Assembly: GCA_025738555.1 (NCBI GenBank)
Contig: JAOVFP010000019.1
Span: 992,001-1,056,000 of the forward strand
From: Cyathus striatus
Lineage: Eukaryota > Basidiomycota > Agaricomycetes > Agaricales > Nidulariaceae
Reading direction: 5' to 3'
Length of the DNA stretch: 64,000 bases
Positions 33,158 to 45,864 of the stretch are shown one piece after another. How positions within the stretch are numbered: position 1 is the stretch's first letter; each line of letters opens with the position of its first letter. Position numbers and translations under genes: made by a program. A model generated the notes under the pieces. It saw only the letters and a list, made by a program, of their open reading frames with translations. It did not search any database and was not told the origin of the DNA.

Positions 33158-35280
33158 AGGACCCCTGATAATCCCTCTAAAGGTTAGATACCAAAATGGC
33201 AATTTTTGGCTGGTTATAGGGGGACAAAAAATGCCAAAAATTTCCCAAATTTTAGGTGGATGGCGTATCTAAGCTACAAAATTTGGGGATTATAGGGGGA
33301 CAAAGTATCTAACCTTTAAAAATGCGAAACATTGTTTAAAAATTGAAGGAATTTTGCCTTGTGTTTGAGAGTGATTCTAACACATGTTTATAGTGTATTG
33401 TAGTACTTATTGTATACATACTGGGGTATTAGCTGTCATGTAGAATAAGTAGTCACAAGGGCATGATAAATTGAACTAGTTCGACATCTACAGAAGAACA
33501 AAGAGAAACACTGTATGACTTGAAAGACTCCAAAGCAAACCAGAGCCACGAACTTCCCAGGCGAGACAAGTCATTTATGTAATATTTTAAAATGGCTCAC
33601 AATTCTGGTCGACATTATCTTTCGCAGCTGCGCAGCACAAAGAAAAAATGAATATGCACTCATACTGCAGCTGCATTGTACTTACTAAATTATTATTACA
33701 TGTTGAATATTTCAATGTCATATTTAAGTAGTATTTCTTAATTTCTAGCGATCTACAGACTTACTTCCAAACTGTGCTTTGTTCGGTATCAATCAACAAA
33801 CTGTTCAACTTCATGTGTCATGCATGATTCTTTTCAATATGACAGTACCCACCACTGTTCATTTTCGACTCAAAAATTAAAGTACCACCAAAATTGGTTG
33901 GAAAGACACATATCTTAGGCAAGTTTCAATAAAGTAGCAATGCATTTCAAGCAAATCTCAAGAGTAATTAGTTACACTTTGAGATATCTCACTTATTACA
34001 TAAAACAAGGTGTTGCAGCATTGCTATTGGTTTTTAACTAGCTTTCAGATATAATTAAAGGAATTCGCTCATATTCTCTCCTCAAAATTAGAGCAAAAGG
34101 TCATATCATTGATAATTTATATAATTTTGACCAGTTTCTTCGGTATGTGTCCCCTGTAGAGCAGGTGTTTCGCCTGCACTACAAAAATCGACATATTACA
34201 ATTTCCATTACGTAATCAGGTGATGTGCGCATCGACGCATTCGTGCGCATGTTCTCTCACTTTCTCCCTTCAATGCCGACACTCCTGCATCGCTCTCAAC
34301 GCCGCTATTACTCAACGCATTTCAAGATCGTCGGTACTGCGCACTACCAAGCTCCACTAAATGCGCAGTTTGCTTTACCAAAGGCCGTGTCAGCACCCTA
34401 TGTCTCCCTCCCCCAAGTTTTACTTTACAAATTTTCCTTCAATTCATCGGTATGCTTTATGTTTCAAGCTTTTCCTTTTTCTTCCAATAATCTACCATTA
34501 ATTTCCGATTTATTCAACTATTCCTTATTAAGTACTCTCTTTATTTTAGTTTTCTTTAAATATCATGTAACTAGTCCCTCCCAATCCAGCTTTACATTTG
34601 CCCCCTTCTCGATGCCTTAGAACACCCAGGTCGAATGGATGTTCAACCGACTCACTTACTAATTTCTTTGTTTAGGCATTAGCGCACCTTTTTCCTCTAC
34701 ACCCCATTAGGCAGGTGAGGCTAGTGTTGCCACCGCTCTGCTTGAAAGCTGCTGAGCTGCTGAGCTGAGCCGAAATTAAGCTGAGTGAAGCGAGTGCCTG
34801 TGAAAGCTGGCTCTGACAGGTCCAGCTCAGCTAAGAAGTGCTCCCAGGCGCTCCCGAGCAGCCACCAGTCCGCTCAGCTGCAGCTTAAGTGACATTATAA
34901 TATCCAGTATTTCCTCACTTGTGTATTGTGCTCATGTACCATTAATCTATCAAATTTAAATTAAATTAATCTTATTCACATCTATGGATATTTAAATGAG
35001 TACTGTGGGTGTTGTATGAAGAAACTAAATATTTCTTTGCATTCCTTTTTTAAGTTTTCATATGTATTATTTTTCTATTATCGACCCAACTGCCAGACAT
35101 TATGTAAGTATGTAAGATTGCCAATAATAGCGCCTTTCAAGAGCCCAGCTAGGCCACAGTATACCTATTTTAGTTTAAATTCTGGAGCTATAGCTACATC
35201 TGACTGAGCAGCTTCTGAGCTGTAGCCAGAGAAGCGAGTAGACTAGAGGTAGCTCCACTTTCAAAGCTGAGCAATTCCAG

Positions 35281-38200
35281 AGTCTGTAGTCGATTGTTAT
35301 ATCTCGATAGTGGATCTGTACCATATGCAGAAGCAAATTGTTCCGGATCAGGGTCGCGCCACACCAGCTCAGAAGCACGCCAACGACAACTGAACCAGCA
35401 CTCGCATTACTTATGTCTATAATGTTAATGAATAATGACCGCTTTCGTGTATAGCAGGTTACAAATGCAGTTGACTTTAAAGAAAATAAATAAGTACATT
35501 CATGTTTTACTAGTACCAATTACTAGCTTATACTATTATTAAAAACTGACAAAATATAGTATATTTACTTGAAGTATTAAATAGAACAAAATAAATTGCG
35601 TAAGTTGCATATGTTATTATTTTAGAATAGTAGTGAATAGTAATATAATATATTAACAAGGACTATCATACTGAGTTCAGCATGAGCTTATCAACGTTAC
35701 GAAAATTTAATCAAAGTGAAATACTGCTGCAGTCATTATAAATTGTGGTTTAAGCAGTTATTATATATTCACATCTTGAGGACGCAGTAGTATTAAACAG
35801 TATTTCCATTGCCTCCAATAATACTCTATTCGAAAGCTTTTAAAACCTGTTTGATGACGAGATACTTACTTCATTATTTTACTTAATTTTATCTCCCTCA
35901 TCATCTGTTTATATAATATTAGACATTTGTCATGATTGAATACACTGGTACTTGCTGCTTTCAATATCAAATAATGTTACTTGAGAAAGTCTTGACGCGT
36001 AGTTCATATTAAAAATGAATGAAAGTTTTTATTTAAGGAATAAATTATATTTTAAAGTACTTGCACAGTTTACACTACACTCAAGGCGCTGAACTGGCAC
36101 TGAATCTGTTGTGGAAGAGTGCATTTCCCATGCCTGGCTCACAGGTAGATGCCTGAACCAGTGGCGAACATGCACCCAGCTTGGCGGACCAGCCTGTGGG
36201 AGGTCACGTGCATGTGTGAAGATCCAATTGAGATATAACAATCGACACAAGACTGAACCTACTCGCGAGACCACAGCCCAGTCTTGTGTCGATTGTTATA
36301 TCTCGATTGGATCTTCACACGTGCACGTGACCTCCTGTAAGCTACTGCTGGCTACCCAGAACCTGGTCAATCTTCATCTTGTTGCTTTCACAGTCGCTTT
36401 CTGCCCAGTATTTTTGCACATATTTGTAGTTAGCTATTATAGTAACATAATGCTCAATTTTTGTGGTGAGAGCATGTCTGGTTACTGAGAAATGTTGCAA
36501 TGAGTATGTGATTCCGATCAAAGTTGACTAAATTTAGCATGCAGATTCTCACATGCTTTCTCAAAGACAATTTCTCTGCATTTTCCATCCCCATTCTTGT
36601 ACAACATAATGTTGTGTAGCTATTTTCGAGCACCCTTTATTCAATGGAGCATCTTATAATGTAATAATTGCAATATATCTTAGGTTGTAATGCTAGTTTT
36701 TAGTATAGTAGTAGCAGAATAACAATTTAGAGCATATATATGAAAATCAATACACCATTTGAACAGCATGCCTGAAGAGACCTAGACTTTTGGAAGTGGA
36801 TATATATGCATGAACCATTACAGAACATCATAGATCCGATTTTTTGCGATTTTATTTGCAGTGGTATGCATAGATATGATATGCATGGCTTATGTCATTC
36901 TTTATGGTCTATTTGAGGAGAGTTTTAAGTTACAGACTAAATGAAGCCAATAATTCAACTTAAATAATATGTATCTATGTCTTAATATTGTAGCAAGTCC
37001 GCACGAAAGCTGTAGCTTTAATAGAAACATTATACAATGGCAATAAGACTGAAAACAACATACTCGTTAGCGACATCAATGAGTTCTAAGCTTAGTCAAA
37101 GCTTAGTAATTAATACTAGTCGAGACCCTGTCAGGGTTGTATATGTGCTGACCAGGTTCCGGTTACCAAAATCGTCAGGAGACTTCAGAATAAAAATATT
37201 CATAGTACATTGAAGGAGCCTCAAAAATTCTGATTCAAAGTGTGATAGAATCTAAAATAAATACATAATGCAACACACACATTTTATGTTCGATAAATAG
37301 ACACTGGAATGGACAATTTACATTTTACGCTAGAGTGACCAGGATCTAGATCGGCAGCAGTAGTCCGCAGAGCTGAATGCACGTTTACCTCTGGTTCAGG
37401 CATCTACCCGTGAGCCAGGCATGAGAAATGCGCGCTTCCGCAACAAATTCAGTGCCAGTTCAGTGCCTTCAGCATTGTTTCTACCATTCTTGGGGTGTTT
37501 CTAATTGGAAGTACTTTAAAACATAATTTATTCCTTAAATAAAAACTTCGGTTTCATTTATCATCATTATATTCCACCGCCAGCTTCTTGTGATCTCCCT
37601 TTCTGTCATATTTACTTTTCTCTATATTTATGCCTCTGTAATCAGCTGATCGTTGATGGGCAAGGTATGAATTCTCCAGAAGATCGATATTAAAAGCCGT
37701 CGGTTGTTATTTTGGAACCCAAGTGGCAGAATCTATGAAAGATTAGATTAAGTACTGAATTACGCATTATTGAATATTGAATGCAGCAAGTACTAATGTA
37801 ATTCAATTGTGGAACATGCCTATAGTATATAAGTAGATGATGAGAGAGACAAATGAAGTAAAATAGGAAGTAAGTATCCTGTCATCAAGCAGTTTTTAAA
37901 TAGAGTACTAGAGGGGGAGACAATAGTAACAATTGTTTAATACTACTGCACGTTCAAGATGTGAATATCTAATTATTTCTTAAACCATAATTTAGAATGG
38001 CTGTAGCAATATTTTACTTTGATTAAATTGTCGTAGCGCTGACAAGCTCATTCTGAGCTCGGTATGATAGTCCTTGTTAATATATTGTATTATTATCCAC
38101 TACTATTCTAAAATAAATACATACACTACCAGGTTATTTCGATAATATTTCACGTAAATATACTATATATTCTTGTCAGTTTGTAATAATAGTATGAGCT

Positions 38201-38441
38201 ATTAATTAATACTAATAAACTATGAGGCAATGTACTTATTTTTTTTCATAGTCAACTACATTTGTAGCCTGCTATACATGAGAGCGGTCATTATCTATTA
38301 ACACTAGAGACATAAGGTGAGCGCCGGCTCAGTTATTGTTGGCATGCTTCTGAGCTGGTGTGGCGCGACCCTGAGCTGGAACAACTCGCTTCCGCATATG
38401 GTACAGATCCACTATTGAGATATAACAGGGGACTACAGACT
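35281..38441. mobile_element. nested foldback element, ~1-kb diverged arms
   Basis: It begins AGTCTGTAGTCGATTGTTAT and ends with the complement GACTACAGACT. The left arm (about 35281-36190) and right arm (about 37360-38441) align as inverted repeats with many indels, sharing GTGGATCTGTACCATATGC, GGTCGCGCCACACCAGCTCAG and ATATTAACAAGGACTATCAT. The arms are much more diverged than those at 0.4-4.0 kb, so it is older. No coding content is seen. Confidence 0.75.
36200..36334. repeat. 56-bp inverted repeat hairpin
   Basis: Arms 36200-36255 and 36279-36334 are complements with about one mismatch, separated by 23 bases. They contain CGATTGTTATATCTCGAT, which is also near the tip of the enclosing foldback arms, so the hairpin may be a minimal derivative of the same family nested in it. 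Confidence 0.8.
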
Positions 38442-38606
38442 CACCACAGCCTGGTGGGGGATGCTAAACTCAACCTTGTGGGAATTTTTGTAACCCTCAT
38501 AGGGGGACACCTGCCAAAGTGTATCTAACCTTTCACAAAGATTTGGCCATTTATAGGGGGACTCATATCTAAGTTTTGGAGGAATTATCAGGGGTCCTCT
38601 CTGAGG

Positions 38607-39177
38607 TCAAAATTGGTTCACTTTTTGACCTGCATGTGCATGCATGTGATTTTGTCCCATGATTGACATGTCGACCATTCTTTTTTTGGCGCCTTGCCTT
38701 CATGCTTTCTTCTTTCAGTTTCCTGCACCATCTAGTACATATTGTTGTCTTCCGTTTCAGTGTACTTGTTACCTGCTTGCTGCTATTGGAGCACTAGTAC
38801 ACTTTTTGCAATATGGATTACCCCTCTTATCTCATAACCCTCATAAGTCATAAAATCAATAACTCATAAGATTTTCAGTCCACCAACTCGGTTCACAGAG
38901 ATTTGCAGACCATAAGTCATACGATTTTGCACAGGAAACCCCATATTATTACATAAGCATACCAGGGTTTATTTATTCTATCTGTAGTTTCCTTCAGCCA
39001 AATTTTGTATTTACCGACTCTCTGCTCACCCTAACATGTGACTCGCTGAATCAATAGCTAGACTATGTGTTTAAAAATGCCACTAGGTGAAATGAGACTC
39101 AGGGAAAGAGACCGTAGGTGAAAATTGAAATTCAGGACACCTTTCTTTCAATGTTGTGCACACAGCACACTACTATC
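38607..39177. other. intergenic, nothing recognised
   Basis: AT-rich DNA between the TIR element and the MULE-like relic. I see no inverted repeat that would mark the left end of the relic's transposon. Confidence 0.35.
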
Positions 39178-41661
39178 ATGCCTCCCAAACCTATGGCAGT
39201 TCTTAAGAAAGCCCTTTCCAAGTTTACTAAGTCTATTACTGCATGCAGAGATCTTCTCACTGCAAAGTTGCATCAAAAGGAAACCATATCATCATCAGAT
39301 GAATACTGGCTGGATCATGAAGCAAACACAATTGACGAGCAATGTGTTCTTGAAACCCTGGAGTGGTCATCAGACTATAAGAGAGAGTTTGAATTCACAA
39401 ACTTGGAGATGGATATGAGGAAAAACAAAGCATCATCAGTCGTAGGGTGCACTATTGGGTAAGTAGTATATTTAGCAGCTGCTCGTATATCAAACTTATG
39501 AATTTTATAACTTGTAGATTTTATTGCAGCATTATTGCTGAAAGTTGCACTGCAGTGCTCCCCACAGGAGAGAAATGCGACGGAAAGCCGACGCTTTGTT
39601 GATTTAAACGGGTAAGCTTACATTTTTATCATTTGATACACACTTCACTATTATATGTTGATTTTAATATAAATTTCAGCATGAAATGATCAGCTTCAAT
39701 GTACACTATATTGGCTGTTCGAATTGGGCCAAGTCGCACAGTGACAGACACTACTTTCGCACAATTCCTCAATCTAATGGCGTATGTGAAGACATTCTTA
39801 CCAAGTTATTCTCAAACTCAGAGATTTATGATCCTGTGCGACCAGGTAGTATCAGTCAGGATGTGCGAAAGCTGATGGGCAACTGCACTAATATTGTTCA
39901 TCCTGCAAGTGTTCCCCATTCGAAACAGTGCAGTACATTCTTTTGAAATATTTTATGAAAATAATTTAAATACCCCAATAGGCTATATTCATCTTGCCGT
40001 AGGAAAGCAAGAAACCGGCACTCTGTACCGTACACGCTGTGATGCTAAACTATCAGTGCTTATACCTGTTGATAGCTCTGACTATCGTGCTCTTATCATT
40101 CCTGTGGTTGGGAAACCTCACTCTCATCCAACTTTCCATCCATGCAAGATTCCGTTTATGGTCCAGAATAATTACCACAGATGTATTCAAGCAGTTGGTC
40201 CCCTTTCTGCCACAACATCAAAGGTAGATAATGGTATGAATCACTTTATTCTATCTTTTAATTTAACTTAATTTGTATAGCATTGACCACTAGAGCACTG
40301 CTTAGTGGTAACTTACCTCAAGAGCTTCATGGCTCCATGATAAACAATAGAAGACGTCGGGATATTGTTCATGAAGAACGTGGTAAGCAATATCCTGCAG
40401 GAGTCGGTGTTGAAGGTAATGTATTTGTATAATTTACGACATCTCACTATTCTGATAACACGAAAAAAGAGTAATTCATGAACGAAATAAAGAACGTGAA
40501 TTAACCATCAGTGACAGATACATTCATAGCATTCACGTATTTGGTGACAATCAGCATATTGTGGTTACATTAAATACATACCTTGCAGGGTTTCTTCTCG
40601 AAGCACTTTGGATTATGGTGGACACCACTTTTAAGATCGTGCATGGGGACACAAATGAATTTAAGGTGGTAATTTGGGTTGATAAACTAAATCAAAGTAA
40701 GACATGCTCCTTTAACTTAATTTTTGCATTCTTCCTCACACAAGACTTCGAATTAGGCTTAATTGTTGGTCGTGTATGGACGAACACAGCAAAACGTGAA
40801 GCCTTTTGCTATATATAGAATGGGATATTCAACAGCGTGAAGGATATCACTGGACACGAGCTTAATTTTCAGATTTTCTCACCTCATTCTTCACTTTTAG
40901 GTGTTATTGGGGATGCAGAGGGTGCACAGGCACAAGGATTTGGAGACATGGTCCTTGCTCGATGCCTTAATGATACAGCAAAGGCAGGCATCATATTAAA
41001 CAGTTCAGATGCAGTTCTCATGCAATTGTGGAAGATGTGCCTAGTTCATTTTCACCGGTATGTAATGAAATATATGTACTTATCAAGTATACTACCCATA
41101 CTGATGTATTTCAGCAGTATTCTCAACTTACAGCCACATATATCAGATGAGGTTTTCAATTATCTTCGATTATTTCCACTTCTTAAAACAGATGTGGATG
41201 TGGAGACTTATCGCAATTATTGCCAGCATGTCGGACAGTATAATCGGAAGGTTAAAGGTCAGTCTATTTCCTCTTTTATTGATTGTCATGCTGAATATAT
41301 ATGTAACAGACTGGTGGACTCATAAGCTCAGCTATCCATGGCTTCTCCCTTCACTGAACAGGCATCTCTCGTGCATGCATCCTGAACATTGGGACCTTCT
41401 CCCAAGTAATACCAACATCATTGAAGGTAGCCACATGCATGATAATCAGGTTACTTCAACAAATCACTCTCTTCTACAGGTGATCCTACTACACTTGATG
41501 CTGATGCCACTTGGGTTTTGAAGGCATCGATTGAAAGTAGTGTTCTGTCTAATTCATATAACTCATTGGAGAATCAATTCACGATACAGGGAAAGCGAAA
41601 GGCATGTACACAGCGCAAGCAAGCCATTAGTGAGCTCAAGAAGCGCAAGACTTCCAATTAA
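39178..41661 (+). pseudogene. MULE-like transposase relic (agaricomycete family)
   Basis: Pieces in order: MPPKPMAVLKKALSKF (ATG 39178), IGCSNWAKSHSDRHYFRTIP, VRKLMGNCTNIVHP, then after a frame change SVLIPVDSSDYRALIIPVV, DRYIHSIHVFGDNQHIVVTL, IMVDTTFKIVHGDTNEFKVV, VIGDAEGAQAQGFGD, LWKMCLVHFHR, PWLLPSLNRHLSCMHPEHWD and NTNIIEGSHMHDNQVTSTNH, with a basic tail ending at TAA 41659. The D of VDTTFK, the D of GDAEGAQ and the E of IIEGSH could be the DDE triad, and CLVH matches the C-x2-H of MULE transposases (my inference). TAG at 40816-40818 replaces what is probably TGG (CYI stop NGIF), and there is at least one frameshift near 39945. Inactive. Confidence 0.65.
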
Positions 41662-41721
41662 ATGCTACTAAAACGAACCTCTTAAATATACATACACTAT
41701 AAATCAACTAATCACTACATA

Positions 41722-42050
41722 CTACATTACATTTAAGTTGGAACAACATAATAGATGATTTCCTATGTTCATCGCTATGATAACTAGCAAATAAGTACTT
41801 AGACTGAAATACTTAGTGCTGGGCAATGGGCATAGCCGATTTGGTGCCAAAGCCCACCGGTCAGCCATCCATGTGTCCACGGTGTCTTGGGATACATAGC
41901 AGACTGATAAGAGGTGAAACATCGGGTGCCATTCGGATCTGAAAGTTTCATTTCTTTTTCGTCTATGCTCCAGTGCAGGTAGTAGTGTGCCGATTCACCG
42001 AATCTATTTGTATGCCTAGGGAGAGGGGGCAGCTGGCATGCACACTCCAC
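41722..42050 (-). pseudogene. fragment of an agaricomycete-expanded protein
   Basis: An isolated exon-like stretch reads HYYLHWSIDEKEMKLSDPNG and YPKTPWTHGWLTGGLWHQIG. This resembles a conserved patch that I recall from unnamed agaricomycete proteins. No flanking exons or function can be given. Confidence 0.35.
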
Positions 42051-42144
42051 CTATTTCTTTCTTTTACTCAAGCCCTCTTATGTCTGCACCTTTATGGTAT
42101 TGTTCCCTGCTGTCTTCCTTGCTTCTAGCGGAGGACAGATAGAG

Positions 42145-42507
42145 ATGATGAGAACAGGCGAGATGATCCAATGGATACAGCATAAATTGTTCATGGTATG
42201 TACTAAATCTTAATTTTACTTATTTCTATTTCCTGACTTTCCTCTATCTCTAGCCTGAACCTGAGGTACCCGTTGACTATGACACTAATAGCAAGCATCC
42301 CTTGCCATATAAGATTAATCAATCTCTTTGATAACTTGTATTCGGCTAGATTGTGCCCTCTGATGCAGCTGGCCTGAGGCCTCTTCCCACAGAAGCAGCT
42401 CACCAAGCGATGCCATTTCTTTACAACACTCATAGAATTGTCTGCCCTGCCGTATATGGCATTAATGGTGGCAACATTACTGTCGAGATTAACTTTGAAT
42501 TGAGAGG
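42145..42507 (+). pseudogene. unrecognised spliced coding fragment
   Basis: Two stretches with good protein composition follow splice-like AGs: PEPEVPVDYDTNSKHPLPYK and VPSDAAGLRPLPTEAAHQAM, the latter continuing to FLYNTHRIVCPAVYG. The family is not recognised. A stop follows QSL in the first stretch unless an intron starts before it. Confidence 0.3.
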
Positions 42508-42530
42508 TGAGAAATAACCCAGTATGACTG

Positions 42531-43113
42531 TTACAAGGCAAACCTTGTCACAATTCGCGTCATCCTCCACCTCCTTCTGTAACAGCTAACAGTCTCTGTC
42601 CTATCATAACTTCTATCCTTCCCTCTCCCATACTTCATTCTCATCTCAATAACAACACGAACAAGACATTGAACAACCACAATGCCAAAATTCATTACAC
42701 CAAGAAACACCACGCTGTTCAGAACAGGAAGAAACATTATACTACCTTGCTCGACATCAACACACCTCATGTTCAACTTTAAATGTGACAAATGATACTT
42801 CTTTGTTATTTGTAAACTTGTTCCTACTCTTCTCAAAATGTACCTCTGTACTGTACTTATATAACTGATAACATGTTATTTGTTCCCTGTGAACTTATAC
42901 GCCAACTCTACCAATTTTTATTCGTCAAAGTCAAAGTCATGTGATGCGATGACAAAAGCATCGTGTCCTCGTCGCGTCGTGAGTTGTTGTGCAAACCTGC
43001 TATGGTAGTACAATCTTCTATGCTTTCTGCTGTCAACTCTCCTAAATGCAGCTATTTTCTGTACAAAATATTTCAGCCAAATATACAGCGTGATAGGGGA
43101 TATTTTCACCAGT
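42531..43113. other. intergenic, nothing firm
   Basis: A minus-strand opening at 43109-42918 shows RKHRRLYYHSRFAQQ but lacks support. It abuts the left end of the foldback element. Confidence 0.25.
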
Positions 43114-44545
43114 AGCTTTCAATTTGATTGATCACTTCCGGTAAGCTGTGGGACAACGAACTGTTTAGTGAGCGGGGGTTCTATTGAGTGCATTTGGAAT
43201 CATAATTGGCATGCGAGATCATTAAATTAATAAATTTGGGATCAATCAATCAAATCAATTCTAGTTCAATGAGAAATCATTAGGAATCATTAGAGTGAAA
43301 TCAATGACAATTACAAAAGAAATCAATGAGAAATAAATGTGCAATCAATGAGAAATCAATCAAAAATCAGTCAAAAATCAATGGATAACTCGAAATTGTT
43401 AGGTACCCAACTACAGGATATACTAAATAGTAGGGTGGTTAACTACATACATACACTTACTTTACCTACTAGACCATGAGTCCTTTTCTAACAAGTAAAC
43501 TTTTCTCTATATTATACATACCTGGAGAGCGAAATCAATGTTGAAATCAATCACTTGTACTTAGTTTAAATCACATTTCAAAGTGAAATCATTGCTGAAA
43601 TCAATCCTTTTGGACTTCATAACATTATTGGTACAAGCTTGAAATCAATGCTAAAATCAATGTTATTACTTAGGGAAATCAATGGGAAATCAATGGGAAA
43701 TAAATAGGTAATAAATGCGAAATAAATACTAAAATCAATGTTATATCACAGGGAAATCAATGAGAAATAGATTGGTAATAAATGCGAAATAAATACTAAA
43801 ATCAATGTTATATCACAGGGAAATCAATGAGAGACAAATTGGTGATAAATGCGAAATAAATAATAAAATCATATATTATTTCATTCTATTCTATAGCCTT
43901 CACAGAGGTGTACTAGTTCAAAAATGCTAGAACAATGAAATCATGTAATCATGTTTTCTAAGCTGTAGCATTATTACTAATATAATACTTTTTACAAAAT
44001 ATGTGCATTTATGTATGATGAAAATAAATATAAGACAAGTATTAAAATAACATTAAATTTAGCATTGATTTCAGCAATGATTTCTCTATGATATAACATT
44101 GATTTTCACATTTATTTCCCATTGACTTTCTATTGAACTATCATTGATTTCAGCAATGATTTCCATTACTTTCCCATTGATTTCCCTATGTAATAACATT
44201 GATTTTAGCATTGATTTCAAGCTTGTACCAATAATGTTATGAAGTCCAAAAGGATTGATTTCAGCAATGATTTCACTTTGAAATGTGATTTAAATTTTGA
44301 TTGATTTCTCATTGATTGCACATTTATTTCTCATTGATTTCTTTTGTAATTGTCATTGATTTCACTCTAATGATTCCTAATGATTTCTCATTGAACTAGA
44401 ATTGATTTGATTGATTGATCCCAAATTTATTAATTTAATGATCTCGCATGCCAATTATGATTCCAAATGCACTCAATAGAACCCCTGCTCACTAAACAGT
44501 TCATTGTCCCGCAGCTTACCGGAAGTGATCAATCAAATTGAAAGC
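43114..44545. mobile_element. AAATCAATG-rich foldback element
   Basis: The left end AGCTTTCAATTTGATTGATC continues into CACTTCCGGTAAGCTG, and the right end is its complement. The arms of about 500-700 bases are packed with GAAATCAATG in one orientation and CATTGATTTC in the other. Arms match closely (GTGAGCGGGGG against GTGAGCAGGGG), with most differences being C/T changes. No coding sequence. It lies between a transposon relic and a hAT relic. Confidence 0.85.
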
Positions 44546-44689
44546 CACGACTCATATTTTTTATTTGAAATGCTCGGATACTTACACGGATCTAAACTGA
44601 ATAGGTGAGTAGGCTGGAGCTTTCAAGTATCCTTTGAGTTACTCTTAAATTCCTGGATTTTAGAGGTGTGTTTTACTTCGGTAGGTCAC

Positions 44690-45262
44690 GAATGACGTCT
44701 TCAAGCCACGCCACTGCAGAATCAGCAATCACCTTCAGCACCTACCCCACTGCAGCACACACCTTCATCACAAGAACTTGACAAAGAAGATGCTCAAAAC
44801 CTTGCAGAAGATGAAAAAATTGAAGAATGTGAGCTCGAGAAATATGAAGCTGTAGGATTACACAATTTCCATGAGCACGATACCAGCGAGAACATTGTGG
44901 TATTATGGGAGGTAAGTGCTAGTTATGACAATATATTTATTCGTTGATTAAAAACTGTATCTAGCTAGAAAAGCCTATATCCACTTCTATTTTGTGTCAC
45001 TATAGACACACTTCCCGCGCAGGCTTCTTTCATGTCTTGTGAACATGCATTTTCTTCGAGCAAGGAAAGCGCAACATTACGTAGAAATTGCATTGCAACT
45101 GACCTATTCGCAGCTCATCAAATTCTCAAGTTCTCGTTCAAACAACAATGCCTTGCCTTTACTGATAATATTCAAATTGAAAAACTGGAAGATTACTGTA
45201 TATGTGGTCCAGTAATGGCTTACGTTGCACAAGAGTCACTTCAAGTTACTAGGGGAAGATAG
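44690..45262 (+). pseudogene. hAT transposase C-terminal dimerisation domain
   Basis: One exon reads PSSQELDKEDAQNLAEDEK and HDTSENIVVLWE. After an intron near 44911-44970 the next reads DTLPAQASFMSCEHAFSSSK and RNCIATDLFAAHQILKFSFK, to a TAG at 45260. The PAQAS..CEHAFSSSKE pattern is the hAT dimerisation signature. The catalytic N-terminal two thirds are absent; the foldback element sits where they would be. Only a fragment remains. Confidence 0.7.
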
Positions 45263-45864
45263 ACTCAAATAATTGGAAATTTTGATTATAAATACCAACT
45301 CAGAAGGGTACTCTGCCCCAGTACTTGAATTACATTAACTACCGTAAATTATCGCTATGTCTTGTAATACTAATGTTCTCAAATTCCACCTTTGCAAAGG
45401 AAGCTGGTCTTTGGTAACCGTATATGGCGCTTAACCTGGGGCCTGGAGTCTGTCGCTCAACTCGCCATTTGATTGGCTGTTGACTTTAACACCGATATAG
45501 CACCGAAATCGTGAACTAGATCACCACTCCAATCGTTTCAATCATAAAAACGATTTGCAGCGAACTATCTTTAAAATTTCAGATCGGTTCACTCCACATC
45601 AGTCCGCAACAACACTAGATAGAGGAGCAGAAGAAATAGAATGATGTTGGCAGTTGACCATCTGACGTAATTGTAATGATTAGGCGCTAGCGGTGCAAGT
45701 CTGGGAACGGCCTAAGGCCCGAACTTCGAAAGGTGTCACAAACTTTATTGACTTGAACACCTGATGTCGGAGATGGTGGTAGGATCCGAATCGATCAAGT
45801 GGGATAAGTACATAAGGCATGAACCCAACATAGTTTAGCGGTTGTTGCGTCTCGTTTCCACGAA
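45263..45864. other. upstream region of the NACHT gene
   Basis: No gene is recognised. The last 100 bases (CGTCTCGTTTCCACGAAATG) are the likely leader of the NACHT gene. No TATA box that I would defend. Confidence 0.35.

Larger units (their letters stand above)
33158..38598. mobile_element. 5.4-kb TIR element with 8-bp target duplication
   Basis: The left end AGGACCCCTGATAATCCCTC and the right-end complement AGGACCCCTGATAATTCCTC match. They are flanked by CTCCGAGG (33150-33157) and CTCTGAGG (38599-38606), an 8-bp duplication with one C/T difference at a CpG. Subterminal motifs TATAGGGGGAC and AGGTTAGATAC recur near both ends (33170-33330 and 38480-38580). No transposase is found inside, and openings such as 34225-34620 are not protein-like. 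An 8-bp duplication fits hAT or KDZ-type elements. A second foldback element is nested within. Confidence 0.8.

Noticed and set aside
34225..34620. 131-codon opening inside the TIR element
   Set aside because: Composition is Phe/Ser-rich low complexity, with no family resemblance and no codon pattern.
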